Below are positions 37,691 to 46,958 of a stretch of DNA of 64,000 nucleotides, piece after piece. A program made the translations under genes and the position numbers. Location: positions 2,914,001 to 2,978,000 of the forward strand of contig CP090854.1 in the NCBI GenBank assembly GCA_041879425.1. Reading direction: 5' to 3'. Position 1 is the stretch's first letter, and every line of letters begins with the position of its first letter. The notes under the pieces are model-generated. The model saw only the letters and a program-made list of their open reading frames with translations, was not told the origin of the DNA and searched no databases. Source of the DNA: Vibrio pomeroyi (GTDB lineage Bacteria; Pseudomonadota; Gammaproteobacteria; Enterobacterales; Vibrionaceae).

Positions 37691-39019
37691 TTACACGTCT
37701 TCAGAACGAATCTGACGGTAAACGTCTGGCGTTGCTGTATATTCTCCGCCCACAGTGATTGCATTTTGTAATGCTGTTGCAGCTTCTTGCCACTGTTGTT
37801 CGTTGCGAGCATGAATCATTGCTAATGGTTTATCTTCACTTGCCACTTCGCCAAGACGAATGAAGTGATCAAAACCGACTGCGTAATCAATGCTGTCCGT
37901 TGCTACGCGGCGACCACCGCCCATACCAACGACAGCCATACCAATTGCACGAGTATCCATTGCTGATACCACACCGCTTTCTAGCGCGTACACTGGTTTA
38001 ACAATTTCTGCTTTTTCTAGGTAGTTATCGTAGTTCGCTACGAAATCTGCTGGACCACCAAGGCCCGCTACCATTTTACCGAAGCACTCTGCTGCTTTAC
38101 CGTTATCCAGTACAGCCATTAGTTTTTCGCGCGCTTCATCTGAATCTTTTGCAAGGTTACCCAACACCAGCATTTCAGCACACGATGCCATCGTAATTTC
38201 TAGCAAACGTGGGTTACGGTATTCACCCGTAAGGAATTGAACCGCTTCACGTACTTCTACTGCGTTACCCGCTGAAGAAGCCAGAACTTGGTTCATGTCC
38301 GTTAGGATTGCTGTTGTCTTAGTACCTGCACCGTTTGCTACTGCAACGATCGATTTCGCTAGCTCTTCTGACGCTTCGTAAGTCGGCATGAATGCGCCTG
38401 AACCTACTTTTACATCCATTACTAGAGAATCAAGGCCAGCAGCCAGTTTCTTAGATAGGATTGAAGCCGTGATTAGCGAGATATTATCTACGGTTGCTGT
38501 GATATCACGAGTTGCGTAAACACGCTTATCAGCAGGTGCTAGATCGCCTGTTTGACCGATGATCGCCACGCCAGCATCTTTAGTTACCTCACCGAACACA
38601 TCGTTGGTTGGTGTAATGTTATAACCAGGGATAGATTCAAGCTTGTCTAGCGTACCGCCAGTGTGGCCTAAACCACGACCAGAGATCATTGGAACGAAAC
38701 CGCCACATGCTGCCACCATAGGGCCAAGCATCAGAGAAGTTACGTCACCAACACCACCAGTAGAGTGTTTATCAACGATTGGGCCATCAAAGTTCATGTG
38801 GCTCCAGTCAATCACCATACCTGAATCACGCATTGCACACGTTAGTGCGATACGCTCTGGCATTGTCATTTCATTAAAGAAGATAGCCATTGCGAATGCT
38901 GCAATTTGGCCTTCAGAAACCGTGTTCTTAGCTACGCCTTGAATGAAGAAGTTAATTTCTTCAGCAGTTAGGACTTCGCCATCACGTTTTCTGCGAATAA
39001 TTTCTTGAGGTAGATACAT
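37691..39019 (-). CDS. deoA: thymidine phosphorylase DeoA
   Basis: 442 residues. The signature [20 protein letters not shown] and [18 protein letters not shown] are intact, as is the phosphate-binding K/S/T set. It cleaves thymidine and deoxyuridine to base and deoxyribose-1-phosphate. Second gene of deoCABD. The length equals that of other gamma-proteobacterial DeoA proteins. Confidence 0.98.
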   Translation of the reverse strand: MYLPQEIIRRKRDGEVLTAEEINFFIQGVAKNTVSEGQIAAFAMAIFFNEMTMPERIALTCAMRDSGMVIDWSHMNFDGPIVDKHSTGGVGDVTSLMLGPMVAACGGFVPMISGRGLGHTGGTLDKLESIPGYNITPTNDVFGEVTKDAGVAIIGQTGDLAPADKRVYATRDITATVDNISLITASILSKKLAAGLDSLVMDVKVGSGAFMPTYEASEELAKSIVAVANGAGTKTTAILTDMNQVLASSAGNAVEVREAVQFLTGEYRNPRLLEITMASCAEMLVLGNLAKDSDEAREKLMAVLDNGKAAECFGKMVAGLGGPADFVANYDNYLEKAEIVKPVYALESGVVSAMDTRAIGMAVVGMGGGRRVATDSIDYAVGFDHFIRLGEVASEDKPLAMIHARNEQQWQEAATALQNAITVGGEYTATPDVYRQIRSEDV

Positions 39020-39069
39020 TAGTGCCTCCCAAACTCTAGTGAGTATGGTTTGTAGGGGAAAGAGGTAAT

Positions 39070-39094
39070 ATGGAGTGGCTTAACGCCACTCCAT
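39070..39094 (-). other. perfect stem-loop in the deoC-deoA spacer
   Basis: ATGGAGTGGC / GCCACTCCAT, a 10-bp perfect stem with loop TTAAC in the deoC-deoA spacer. No T run follows on the coding strand. Confidence 0.8.
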
Positions 39095-39130
39095 CAAACA
39101 GACTAAATCTTGTTACACCCGATTGGGATA

Positions 39131-39907
39131 TTAGTATGCTGCTGGATCAGCAGTTTGGTCTGTCACTTCTAATGTATTAAGAAGGTTAGTTAGTAGGCTT
39201 GAAGCACCAAAACGGTAGTGCATGTTGTCTGCCCACTCAGCGCCTAGTAATTCATCAGCCATTGCTAGGTATAGTGCTGCATCTTCAGCAGTACGTACGC
39301 CACCTGCAGGTTTGAAACCCACTGTTTTAGCAACGCCCATGTCACGAATAACTTCAAGCATCATGCGCGCGTACTCTGGAGTCGCGTTTACTGGCACTTT
39401 ACCTGTTGAAGTTTTGATGAAGTCTGCACCTGCTTCGATACAGATTTGAGAAGCTTTCTTGATCAGTGCTTCTTCTTTCAGTTCACCTGTTTCGATGATC
39501 ACTTTAAGCGTGATGTCACCACAAGCTGCTTTACATTGCTTAACTAGCTCAAAGCCAACTTCTTCGTTGCCAGCAATAAGAGCACGGTATGGGAATACTA
39601 CGTCAACTTCATCTGCGCCGTACGCTACTGCTGCTTTTGTTTCTGCAACAGCAATTTCGATGTCGTCATTACCATGAGGGAAGTTAGTTACAGTCGCAAT
39701 GCGTACTTCTGGAGTACCTTGCTCACGCAACGCTTTCTTAGCTGCTGGGATAAAGCGAGGGTAAATACAGATTGCAGCTGTGTTGCCTACTGCAGTCTTC
39801 GCGTCATGACAAAGCGCCACTACTTTCTCAGTAGTATCGTCGTCATTTAGCGTAGTTAGGTCCATAAGTTTAAGTGCACGTAGAGCTGCTGCTTTTAAAT
39901 CGCTCAT
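39131..39907 (-). CDS. deoC: deoxyribose-phosphate aldolase DeoC
   Basis: 258 residues, class I aldolase. The Schiff-base Lys lies in DFIKTSTGK (Lys165), with [14 protein letters not shown] carrying the second active-site Lys. It splits deoxyribose-5-phosphate into acetaldehyde and glyceraldehyde-3-phosphate. First gene of deoCABD; a 446-bp leader/upstream region separates it from the nupC terminator. Confidence 0.98.
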   Translation of the reverse strand: MSDLKAAALRALKLMDLTTLNDDDTTEKVVALCHDAKTAVGNTAAICIYPRFIPAAKKALREQGTPEVRIATVTNFPHGNDDIEIAVAETKAAVAYGADEVDVVFPYRALIAGNEEVGFELVKQCKAACGDITLKVIIETGELKEEALIKKASQICIEAGADFIKTSTGKVPVNATPEYARMMLEVIRDMGVAKTVGFKPAGGVRTAEDAALYLAMADELLGAEWADNMHYRFGASSLLTNLLNTLEVTDQTADPAAY

Positions 39908-40353
39908 TTCTATCTCCGATCAATATATTCAAATAGTTAACTACTTCGCCCTCCATCCAGTATAGATGGATATTTTAGTAATGCTCAGTAGTCACAAATG
40001 AACGGACTTGGTTCCCTGAAGACTTGATAACTTTCGCTACCAATTGCAATCCTTGTCACCGCACAGTACCAGTTTGGTCTATGGCACAACAAATCAGTCA
40101 TGTTGTGTCTAACATCTATAGCGTATCGCTAAGTTTGGCTTAATCCCAGAAGAATAACCTTTGGACGAATCCAAGCGGTCACTTTCTTGCCAAAAGAGAC
40201 ATCCTATCCCTTAAGCTTATACATTATAGGTATCCATCAATAAATTGTAGTGCTCCTTAGAACGCAAACGGTTTGTATCTCAAAAAAACATTCTAGACCT
40301 ATTAATCGACTTCAAGCTGATGCTTATGCCAAAGAATCACTAGGCCTAAAAAC
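39908..40353 (-). promoter_or_regulatory. deo operon upstream region, no gene seen
   Basis: No coding frame with a start signal was found. It must contain the deo promoter. A perfect inverted repeat CACAACA / TGTTGTG (40085-40107, 9-nt loop) and a smaller TCCATC/GATGGA hairpin (39952-39970) are present. I did not find a good TGTGA-N6-TCACA CRP site or the E. coli DeoR operator. Confidence 0.5.
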
Positions 40354-40387
40354 AAAAAAGCCCCGCAGCAATTTCTTGCTACGGGGC
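40354..40387 (-). terminator. terminator of nupC
   Basis: GCCCCG / CGGGGC stem extended by AGCAA/TTGCT past one mismatch, followed on the minus strand by TTTTTTGTTTTT. It starts 38 bp after the nupC stop. Confidence 0.92.
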
Positions 40388-40425
40388 GATATTATTATGG
40401 CGTCTATATATCTAAATCTACTTGA

Positions 40426-41688
40426 TTAGAAAGATAGGAAGAAGCCAGCAATTGTTGCTGCCATCAGGTTAGATAGAGTACCAGCAATTACCGCTTTAAC
40501 ACCCATACGTGCGATGTCGTGGCGACGGCTTGGTGCAATACCACCTAGACCACCTAGAAGAATCGCAATAGAAGAAAGGTTTGCGAAACCACATAGTGCG
40601 AATGCGATGATTGCTTGAGTCTTCTCAGACATCACTTGGCCAGTTGCTGCAACAACTTGAGCGTTTTCACCAACGTATGGTACGAAGTTTAGGTATGCAA
40701 CGAATTCGTTAACAACTGTCTTCTGACCAATGAAAGAACCAGCGATAGTTGCTTCTTCCCATGGAACACCGATGATGAATGCTAGTGGTGCGAAGATCCA
40801 ACCTAGAAGAAGTTCTAGAGTTAGGTTTTCCATACCAACCCAACCACCGATGCCACCTAGGATACCGTTGATTAGAGCAATTAGACCGATGAATGCTAGT
40901 AGCATTGCACCTACGTTTAGAGCTAGTTGTAGACCAACTGATGCGCCACCTGCTGCTGCGTCGATAACGTTAGCTGGTTTGTCATCGCCACCGTCCATTT
41001 CGTCAGCGATGTTGTCGTCTGGCTTATCAGTTTCAGGCTTGATGATTTTAGCGAATAGTAGACCACCAGGTGCTGCCATGAATGACGCTGCAACTAGGTA
41101 CTCTAGAGGCACACCCATAGATGCGTAACCTGCTAGTACACCACCAGCTACAGAAGCCAAACCACCACACATTACTGCGAATAGTTCAGAGTTTGTCATT
41201 TTAGGAACAAATGGACGAACAACTAGAGGTGCTTCAGTTTGACCAACGAAGATGTTTGCTGCTGCAGACATAGACTCGGCGCGAGAAGTACCTAGAGCTT
41301 TCTGAAGACCACCACCAAGAACTTTGATTACAATTTGCATAACACCAATGTAGTAAAGTACAGAGATAAGTGCAGAGAAGAAAATCAGAGTTGGTAGTAC
41401 TTGGAAAGCAAAGATGAAACCGATACCGTCAACTGAGAAGTTAACTAGGCTGCCGAATAGGAAACCAGTACCGTCTTTACCATAGTCGATCACGTTTGCT
41501 ACACCAGCAGAGAAACCTGCAAGTAGATCACGACCCCAAGGGATGTAAAGTACGAATGCACCAAGTGCGAATTGGATAGCGAAAGCGCCACCCACTGTTC
41601 TTAGATTAATAGCTTTGCGGTTGTCAGATAGTAGTACTGCGATTGCGATCAGTGCAACCATTCCGACTAGGCTCATAAACAGGCTCAT
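40426..41688 (-). CDS. nupC: NupC-type concentrative nucleoside transporter
   Basis: 420 residues, CNT family, about 10 hydrophobic segments. Family motifs: GFLFGSLVNFSVDGIGFIFA, NIFVGQTEAPLVVRPF, GVPWEEATIAGSFIGQKTVV and NEFVAYLNF. It imports nucleosides by cation symport at the inner membrane; in vibrios Na+ is the likely partner. It lies directly upstream of deoCABD in the same direction with its own terminator, so import and catabolism are neighbouring but separate units. A consensus CRP site lies 145 bp upstream. Confidence 0.95.
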   Translation of the reverse strand: MSLFMSLVGMVALIAIAVLLSDNRKAINLRTVGGAFAIQFALGAFVLYIPWGRDLLAGFSAGVANVIDYGKDGTGFLFGSLVNFSVDGIGFIFAFQVLPTLIFFSALISVLYYIGVMQIVIKVLGGGLQKALGTSRAESMSAAANIFVGQTEAPLVVRPFVPKMTNSELFAVMCGGLASVAGGVLAGYASMGVPLEYLVAASFMAAPGGLLFAKIIKPETDKPDDNIADEMDGGDDKPANVIDAAAGGASVGLQLALNVGAMLLAFIGLIALINGILGGIGGWVGMENLTLELLLGWIFAPLAFIIGVPWEEATIAGSFIGQKTVVNEFVAYLNFVPYVGENAQVVAATGQVMSEKTQAIIAFALCGFANLSSIAILLGGLGGIAPSRRHDIARMGVKAVIAGTLSNLMAATIAGFFLSF

Positions 41689-41832
41689 AGTTTATGACTT
41701 CCTTATTAGTTATTTATTGGCGTGTTACAAAATGGGGCTATAAAGCGGAGGCAATTATACTCATGCGACCACTAATAAAGTAATGCCGTCCTCACACTTT
41801 CGTAGAAGATTCATGTACCATTCACACGCAAA

Positions 41833-41848
41833 TGTGACCCAAATCACA
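41833..41848. promoter_or_regulatory. consensus CRP-cAMP binding site upstream of nupC
   Basis: TGTGACCCAAATCACA has both perfect half-sites with 6-bp spacing, flanked by AA on the left and A on the right. It lies 145 bp before nupC. Nucleoside uptake is a classic CRP target in E. coli. Confidence 0.85.
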
Positions 41849-41892
41849 AGCTCAGTGCAATTTACGCAAACGATAAACAAAAACCTTCGATT

Positions 41893-42705
41893 TTATTCAC
41901 ATATACCGAATGCGCGATGGCTATTTTGCCAAATTTGCGCTGCAATCGATTGCTTTGGCTCTTTTCTAAGCAAAAAAAGTTCATTTAAGATCGTAACTAA
42001 ATATTTGGAATGATTAACATTTCCTTGGTTTCCATGCATGGGCATGTCCGGAGCATCCGTTTCCAATACCAAGTATTCAAGAGGCAATTTTGCGATGGTT
42101 GTGCGTGTTTTTTGTGCTCTTGGATAAGTTATCGTTCCACCGACGCCAATATAGAAACCGAGCTTAATCCATGCCAAAGCCTGCTGTTCACTCCCCGAAA
42201 AACCATGAATCACACCACCTAAGGTGAACTTGTGCTGCTTTATTAGCTCAATAAGTCGGTTGTATGACTTCCTCTCATGGATGACTAAAGGCAAGTCAAA
42301 CGCCTTCGCAAGCTCTATTTGTTGGATAAAAAAACGCTCTTGTTTTTCCCTTTCGACGTCGACAAAGAAGTCGAGTCCACACTCACCTATCGCGACACAT
42401 TGGCTGTTTTTTGAAGAGAGTAACTGGCGAAGTTCTGAAAATTGCGCCTCATCCGCTTGCTCTAAAAAGTACGGGTGGAAGCCTAATGCATAGTAAATAT
42501 TTGGGTGAGATTGAGCGATTTTTTCGAGTTTCCCCCAGTTATTTTGACCAATAGAAGGAATCAACAGTTTCTCAACTTGGGCTTGTTTCGCTTCTTTTAG
42601 GTAACCATCAAGGCTTTCCTCAACTGAAAAACCTTGCTCAAACGCCTCAAAATCCGCGTGGCAATGAGTATCAAACAGCGGAAAGTCACTTAATTCTGGT
42701 GTCAT
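41893..42705 (-). CDS. TatD-family metal-dependent hydrolase
   Basis: 270 residues from the ATG at 42705, which has GGGGAAA upstream. Metal-ligand motifs of the TatD family: FDTHCHADF (HxH), IGECGLDFF (Glu), LVIHERKS, GVIHGFSGS and LETDAPDMP. Family members are 3'-5' exonucleases or deoxyribonucleases. It resembles E. coli YjjV more than TatD, having a longer C-terminus (about 260-270 aa). The start overlaps the end of the DUF5363 gene by 20 bp. Confidence 0.9.
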   Translation of the reverse strand: MTPELSDFPLFDTHCHADFEAFEQGFSVEESLDGYLKEAKQAQVEKLLIPSIGQNNWGKLEKIAQSHPNIYYALGFHPYFLEQADEAQFSELRQLLSSKNSQCVAIGECGLDFFVDVEREKQERFFIQQIELAKAFDLPLVIHERKSYNRLIELIKQHKFTLGGVIHGFSGSEQQALAWIKLGFYIGVGGTITYPRAQKTRTTIAKLPLEYLVLETDAPDMPMHGNQGNVNHSKYLVTILNELFLLRKEPKQSIAAQIWQNSHRAFGICE

Positions 42706-42841
42706 TTTCCCCACTCTCTGTTTGCTGTCCTTGAGGATCACGACGATAAGCAACACAGCTGCGCTTATTCTCAGGTGTTAAACCAAGCTCCTCGCACCAC
42801 TTATCGTATTTCTTAATCCAAACTTTTATCCAACCGAACAT
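42686..42841 (-). CDS. DUF5363 family small protein
   Basis: 51 residues from the ATG at 42841 (MFGWIKVWIKKYDKWCEELG), with GAGG seven bases upstream. The N-terminal part is amphipathic and Trp/Lys-rich, the C-terminal part polar. It overlaps the TatD-family gene by 20 bp and follows prfC after a terminator-like hairpin. I recognise it as the DUF5363 type found at this place in vibrios; function unknown. Confidence 0.75.
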   Translation of the reverse strand: MFGWIKVWIKKYDKWCEELGLTPENKRSCVAYRRDPQGQQTESGENDTRIK

Positions 42842-42878
42842 ATAAACCTCACGTCTCTTACTTAAAATGACACGCATT

Positions 42879-42912
42879 AAAAAACGCCTATTGCAGAACA
42901 ATAGACGTTTTT
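42879..42912 (-). terminator. terminator of prfC
   Basis: AAAACG-C-CTATTG / CAATAG-A-CGTTTT stem with one mismatch and loop CAGAA; on the minus strand it is followed by CGTTTTTTAATG. It lies 27 bp after the prfC stop. Confidence 0.88.
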
Positions 42913-42939
42913 GTTTAACTCGAATAGAGCGCGGAGTAA

Positions 42940-44520
42940 TTAGTGCTCGCGCGTCGCTCGGAACTGAACTTCAGGGAAACGTTCAGAAGCTAGGTTCAAG
43001 TTCACCATAGTTGGTGCGATGTAAGACAGGTTGTCACCGCCATCTAGCGCTAGGTTAGATTGGTTCTTACGTTTGAACTCTTCCAGTTTCTTAGCGTCGT
43101 CACACTCAACCCAGCGAGCTGTTGCAACGTTAACACCTTCGTAGATAGCTTCTACGTTATATTCTGCTTTCAAGCGCGCTACAACCACGTCGAACTGAAG
43201 TACACCAACCGCACCAACGATCAGGTCGTTGTTCTGCATTGGACGGAATACTTGTACAGCGCCCTCTTCTGATAGCTGAACCAAGCCTTTTAGAAGCTGT
43301 TTCTGCTTCAGTGGATCACGTAGACGGATACGACGGAATAGCTCAGGTGCGAAGTTTGGAATACCTGAGAACTTCAGGCTTTCACCTTGAGTAAAGGTAT
43401 CACCAATCTGGATTGTGCCGTGGTTGTGAAGACCGATGATATCGCCCGCGTACGCTTTCTCAGCTCGTGCACGGTCACCCGCCATGAAGGTTACCGCATC
43501 AGAGATACTTACATTCTTGCCAGTACGAACGTGGTTCATCTTCATACCTTGGTTGTAAGTTCCCGATACGATACGCATGAATGCGATACGGTCACGGTGC
43601 TTAGGATCCATATTTGCTTGGATCTTAAATACAAAGCCAGAGAACTTCTCTTCTGTCGCCACAACATCACGCTCGTTCGCTTGGCGAGTTTGCGGTGCAG
43701 GCGCCCACTTCGTTAGACCATCTAGCATGTGGTCAACACCAAAGTTACCCAGTGCAGTACCGAAGTAAACAGGCGTTAGCTCACCAGCAAGGAACAAGTC
43801 GTGATCAAATTCAGGACAAGCACCGATAACAAGCTCTAGCTCTTCGCGCACGCTTTCAGCAAGATCGTCACCTACCGCTTCATTTAGCTCAGGATTGTCT
43901 AGACCTTTGATGATGCGCACTTCTTGGATTTCATGCCCGTGGCCAGATTCGTACAAGATCGTTTCATCACGGTGAATGTGGTAAACACCTTTAAACTCTT
44001 TACCACAGCCAATTGGCCATGAGATTGGAGAACAAGCCATACCCAGCTCGCTTTCCACTTCATCAAGCACTTCCATAGGATCACGAACGTCACGGTCAAG
44101 TTTGTTCATAAACGTTACGATTGGCGTATCACGTAGACGTGTTACTTCCATGAGTTTACGAGTACGATCCTCGACACCTTTCGCAGCATCGATAACCATC
44201 AAACAAGAGTCAACCGCAGTTAGTGTACGGTACGTATCTTCCGAGAAATCTTCGTGTCCTGGAGTATCTAGTAGGTTTACTAGGCAATCATTGTATGGGA
44301 ATTGCATTACCGACGTAGTTACCGAGATACCACGTTCTTTTTCCATCTCCATCCAGTCAGATTTAGCGTGCTGGTTAGAGCCACGGCCTTTTACGGTACC
44401 CGCTTTCTGAATCGCGTTTCCGAATAAAAGAACTTTTTCAGTAATCGTGGTTTTACCCGCATCCGGGTGAGAGATAATTGCAAACGTTCTACGTTTGCTC
44501 ACTTCTTGTTGGAAAGACAT
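42940..44520 (-). CDS. prfC: peptide chain release factor 3
   Basis: 526 residues. GTPase motifs SHPDAGKTT (17-25), [16 protein letters not shown] and NKLDRD. It removes RF1/RF2 from the ribosome after termination. Domains II and III with [20 protein letters not shown] are present. Its length matches the usual 526-529. It is a single gene with terminators on both sides. Confidence 0.97.
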   Translation of the reverse strand: MSFQQEVSKRRTFAIISHPDAGKTTITEKVLLFGNAIQKAGTVKGRGSNQHAKSDWMEMEKERGISVTTSVMQFPYNDCLVNLLDTPGHEDFSEDTYRTLTAVDSCLMVIDAAKGVEDRTRKLMEVTRLRDTPIVTFMNKLDRDVRDPMEVLDEVESELGMACSPISWPIGCGKEFKGVYHIHRDETILYESGHGHEIQEVRIIKGLDNPELNEAVGDDLAESVREELELVIGACPEFDHDLFLAGELTPVYFGTALGNFGVDHMLDGLTKWAPAPQTRQANERDVVATEEKFSGFVFKIQANMDPKHRDRIAFMRIVSGTYNQGMKMNHVRTGKNVSISDAVTFMAGDRARAEKAYAGDIIGLHNHGTIQIGDTFTQGESLKFSGIPNFAPELFRRIRLRDPLKQKQLLKGLVQLSEEGAVQVFRPMQNNDLIVGAVGVLQFDVVVARLKAEYNVEAIYEGVNVATARWVECDDAKKLEEFKRKNQSNLALDGGDNLSYIAPTMVNLNLASERFPEVQFRATREH

Positions 44521-44545
44521 AGTCGCCCTTTGCTGATCTAAAGCG

Positions 44546-44576
44546 TAAAAAGGGCAAGTAGATAATACTTGCCCTT
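44546..44576 (-). terminator. terminator of the holD-rimI transcript
   Basis: AAGGGCAAGTA / TACTTGCCCTT, an 11-bp perfect stem with a 5-nt loop, followed on the minus strand by TTTTTACGC. It lies about 105 bp after the rimI stop and just before prfC. Confidence 0.82.
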
Positions 44577-44680
44577 GAATTCTGTGTGCGGATTATACAG
44601 AAAGCGTGTCACTTTCTAAAGGGTCAGTTTACACCCTATTTTATGGCTAATTATCTGCTTAGCGAAAAGCCACAAGATGA

Positions 44681-45136
44681 CTAGCTAAAAGACATAAAAA
44701 GATAGCTCATAATGATCGCATCTTCATTGCCTTGCTTAGTCGGATAGTAGTTACGGCGGCGATCGACTTCATTGAAACCGACTTTCTCATACAAGTTAAA
44801 CGCGTTCACGTTACTTTCGCGCACTTCCAGCCAAGCACTTTCCGCGTCAGCCTGTTCACACATATCAAGAAAACGCTCGGTCAGCGCTCTGCCATAACCT
44901 TTACCTTGCTGGCTTGGGTCGACAGCAATATTAAGCAGCGTAACTTCACCAACGATATTTTGCGCGAAGAAATACCCGACAACTTGCCCATCAACTTCAA
45001 GTACATGGTGGCAAGCACCTCGGCTATCGAGATCGCGAATCATGGTTTCAGACCAAGGATGAGAATGCGCGGTCTGCTCTATCTGCCAAATAGCGTCTAG
45101 GTGTTGTTGTGAAGTAGGTAAAAATTGATTAGTCAT
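44681..45136 (-). CDS. rimI: ribosomal protein S18 N-acetyltransferase RimI
   Basis: 151 residues from the ATG at 45136 (MTNQFLPTSQQHLDAIWQIE). GNAT fold with the acetyl-CoA loop QQGKGYGRAL and WLEVRESNVNAFNLYEKVGF typical of RimI. It acetylates the N-terminal Ala of ribosomal S18. The start overlaps the holD stop by 8 bp, so it is probably translated by coupling; the frame is open further upstream but lies inside holD. Confidence 0.94.
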   Translation of the reverse strand: MTNQFLPTSQQHLDAIWQIEQTAHSHPWSETMIRDLDSRGACHHVLEVDGQVVGYFFAQNIVGEVTLLNIAVDPSQQGKGYGRALTERFLDMCEQADAESAWLEVRESNVNAFNLYEKVGFNEVDRRRNYYPTKQGNEDAIIMSYLFMSFS

Positions 45137-45527
45137 AAGCACAAATTTGTTGCCATAAGTCGCGGCGGTGTTGATTATTACCATTGATGTCAGACAGTAA
45201 TGGCGATTGTAATGTTTTTGCTTTCAGCTCTTGGGCGGACTCACAACCTGCAAACCATACCCATTCAACATCACCAAGTTCGATAGAAGATAGGTGTTGA
45301 GGCTGAATATGTAAGGCTTGAGATAAGTCGAGCTTGATACTTTTGAGTACACGCTCAAACATCACGGCGAGGTCTTCCTGAGGCTTTTCAGGCGATACCA
45401 ACAGTAACTTGCAATCGTTAGAGAGCGGAGTCAATTCAGATTCATAGCCCGCCAAACGCTCTGGGTGGCTAAGCTCCCATTGGCTAATGCCCATCTCTTG
45501 CAGGTATTGTGCGTGTGTTTGTGACAT
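45129..45527 (-). CDS. holD: DNA polymerase III psi subunit HolD
   Basis: 132 residues. It starts MSQTHAQYLQEMGISQWELS, the conserved HolD N-terminus that binds chi, and has the usual short alpha/beta fold. Psi links chi (which binds SSB) to the clamp loader. The overlap with rimI is the same as the holD-rimI arrangement in E. coli. The gene has only a weak ribosome-binding site. Confidence 0.92.
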   Translation of the reverse strand: MSQTHAQYLQEMGISQWELSHPERLAGYESELTPLSNDCKLLLVSPEKPQEDLAVMFERVLKSIKLDLSQALHIQPQHLSSIELGDVEWVWFAGCESAQELKAKTLQSPLLSDINGNNQHRRDLWQQICAYD

Positions 45528-45613
45528 ATCTAGCAGTGTAACCTTAGGTTGATAGTGGGTGGCTTATTAGAGCAGAGTTAAAACGAGCTCATCAGAGTTG
45601 GGCTGATACTAAC

Positions 45614-45645
45614 AAAAAATAAAGGAGCATCAAGCTCCTTTATTT
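45614..45645. terminator. terminator after the yhbS-type gene
   Basis: AAATAAAGGAGC / GCTCCTTTATTT, a 12-bp perfect stem with loop ATCAA, T-rich on the minus strand (TTTATTTTTTG). It ends the ubiT-yhbS transcript, 40 bp after the stop. Confidence 0.88.
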
Positions 45646-45685
45646 AGACTAAATCAGTTTGCATTATATTGCGTGGGAAATAGGC

Positions 45686-46189
45686 TTATAAGTCGCTGAA
45701 CTCAGGACTATAAGCAATCTCACCAGAATGTCCCGCAAGCGCACCTTCAACTAACTCGATAGCTTGGAAAGCACCCTCTGGTACATCCCAAGTGCAGCTC
45801 AAACCAAATTCACTCGCAGCCTTGAAACCAAAGCGACCGTAATAGGCAGGATCACCAAGCACAACACAGGCTGGGTAACCGAAATCAACCAAAGTAGAGA
45901 AAGCATCTTCAACCAATGATTTAGCAATGCCTTGGTTGCGGAACTCTTCTTTCACAGCAAGTGGCGCAAGCCCCTGCCAGTTGTGATCTTCACCTTTAAG
46001 GGTAATTGGACTAAACATCAGGTGACCAACCACCTCGCCTTCGTCAGAACAAGCCACCAGTGATAGCGTTAAATGACTATTCTCACGCAAGCTCATAACC
46101 AAATTAGCTTCTGCATCCGTTTCAAAAACAGATTTCAATAGACGATCAATGACAAGTATATCTGCCGGTGCTTCAGTTCGAATAAGCAT
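45686..46189 (-). CDS. yhbS: GNAT family N-acetyltransferase, YhbS-like
   Basis: 167 residues. GNAT motif A reads LAPLAVKEEFRNQGIAKSLV, then LGDPAYYGRFGFKAASEFGL, the YhbS signature. Its start overlaps the ubiT end by 17 bp. In E. coli yhbS also follows yhbT (ubiT). The substrate is unknown; E. coli YhbS has been implicated as a protein or RNA-related acetyltransferase without a settled role. Confidence 0.9.
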   Translation of the reverse strand: MLIRTEAPADILVIDRLLKSVFETDAEANLVMSLRENSHLTLSLVACSDEGEVVGHLMFSPITLKGEDHNWQGLAPLAVKEEFRNQGIAKSLVEDAFSTLVDFGYPACVVLGDPAYYGRFGFKAASEFGLSCTWDVPEGAFQAIELVEGALAGHSGEIAYSPEFSDL

Positions 46190-46700
46190 TCATTACCTCA
46201 CTTTGTGTATCTGGGGATTGTACTCCCTTCTGCACAAAATCAGCTAATTGATTTAACAAAGTTTTCATAGGAGTCGGCAATAAGTCCAAATCTACGCTAT
46301 CCATCAAGTTTTTGACCTCTAAACCGAGCTCTGTATCGCCTTCAATAGACAGTCGACGTTGGAAGAAAAGCGTATCTGGGTCTTCTTTACGTCCCGCAAT
46401 CAACACAAGATCGTTAAGATTTCCGCTGAAACTGACATCTTCAGCGACTTCTTTATCAGCTACAACCAGTTGCTCATTTTCGTAACTAATACACCAACTT
46501 AACCCCATATCTTTTATTGAAACTTTCAGCCACTTATCTTCTAAGAACTCAAAGTCACCGTCTTCTAAAGCTTCCTTGAAGACATTCTTCAGCGCTTCTA
46601 ATAAGGCTCTTTTTTGTACTGTTTTAGGCAATAACTGGACTGGAGATCGCAAAATTGATGCGGCATTTTGAACTAGTTGAGTGCGAATCTTGTTTATCAC
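46173..46700 (-). CDS. ubiT: UbiT, SCP2-domain protein for O2-independent ubiquinone synthesis
   Basis: 175 residues from a GTG at 46700, where VINKIRTQLVQNAASIL aligns with the start of the 174-residue E. coli protein. A GGA lies eight bases upstream. The SCP2 lipid-binding domain contains FLEDKWLKVSIKDMGLSWCI and RKEDPDTLFFQRRLSIEGDT plus ELGLEVKNLMDS. An ATG at 46742 is in frame, but it overlaps the predicted -10 (46738-46743), so it should not be in the mRNA. UbiT is a lipid-binding accessory factor of the UbiUV hydroxylation pathway. Confidence 0.92.
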   Translation of the reverse strand: MINKIRTQLVQNAASILRSPVQLLPKTVQKRALLEALKNVFKEALEDGDFEFLEDKWLKVSIKDMGLSWCISYENEQLVVADKEVAEDVSFSGNLNDLVLIAGRKEDPDTLFFQRRLSIEGDTELGLEVKNLMDSVDLDLLPTPMKTLLNQLADFVQKGVQSPDTQSEVMNAYSN

Positions 46701-46737
46701 GTGACTTATCCGTAACTTTGTCAATAATATGGAATGC

Positions 46738-46743
46738 ATCATA
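46738..46743 (-). promoter_or_regulatory. predicted -10 of ubiT
   Basis: TATGAT on the minus strand, one mismatch from TATAAT, predicts a start near 46731. It lies 31 nt before the GTG and overlaps the in-frame ATG at 46742. Confidence 0.65.
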
Positions 46744-46765
46744 GATGATGTTGAGATCTCAGTTA

Positions 46766-46779
46766 CTGTTATGTATCAA
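46766..46779 (-). promoter_or_regulatory. FNR-like box of ubiT
   Basis: On the minus strand TTGATACATAACAG: one perfect FNR half-site (TTGAT) and a 3/5 second half with the correct 4-bp spacing. Its centre (46772.5) is 41.5 bp from the start predicted by the -10 at 46738-46743, exactly class II spacing. Confidence 0.65.
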
Positions 46780-46798
46780 ATTAACTTCTGTTTGATAC
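46773..46798. other. inverted repeat between ubiT and the GGDEF-EAL gene
   Basis: GTATCAAA / TTTGATAC, 8-bp perfect arms with a 10-bp spacer, partly overlapping the FNR-like box. The half-site order (ATCAA...TTGAT) is opposite to an FNR box. A site for an unknown dimer is possible. Confidence 0.45.
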
Positions 46799-46880
46799 TC
46801 GACCTTTAATATCCTGAAAATCACAGTTATAGTAACTCAGGTAATGAGAATTACAGCGGATCGCTGCACTCACAGGTAAA

Positions 46881-46920
46881 TATCGATAACCACACAAAAA
46901 GTAATAAATATTTATCGATA
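46881..46920. promoter_or_regulatory. paired TATCGATA octamers upstream of the GGDEF-EAL gene
   Basis: Two copies of the palindrome TATCGATA at 46881-46888 and 46913-46920, 32 bp apart (about three helical turns), 39-78 bp before the start. Possible operator pair; no regulator is assigned. Confidence 0.4.
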
Positions 46921-46958
46921 GTGAATATTCAAGCTCTTGGAGAATTGGTAGTACTTTG

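Noticed and set aside
39990..40005. CRP site before deoC
   Set aside because: Only a single TCACA half-site is present; the partner half does not match at the required 6-bp spacing.
43060..44410. Open frames antisense to prfC
   Set aside because: No start signals and no family resemblance; the sense frame is a full-length, motif-complete RF3.
46773..46798. Reading the GTATCAAA/TTTGATAC palindrome itself as an FNR box
   Set aside because: The half-sites are in the reverse order and 10 bp apart; the FNR-like box used here is the overlapping TTGAT-N4-AACAG at 46766-46779.
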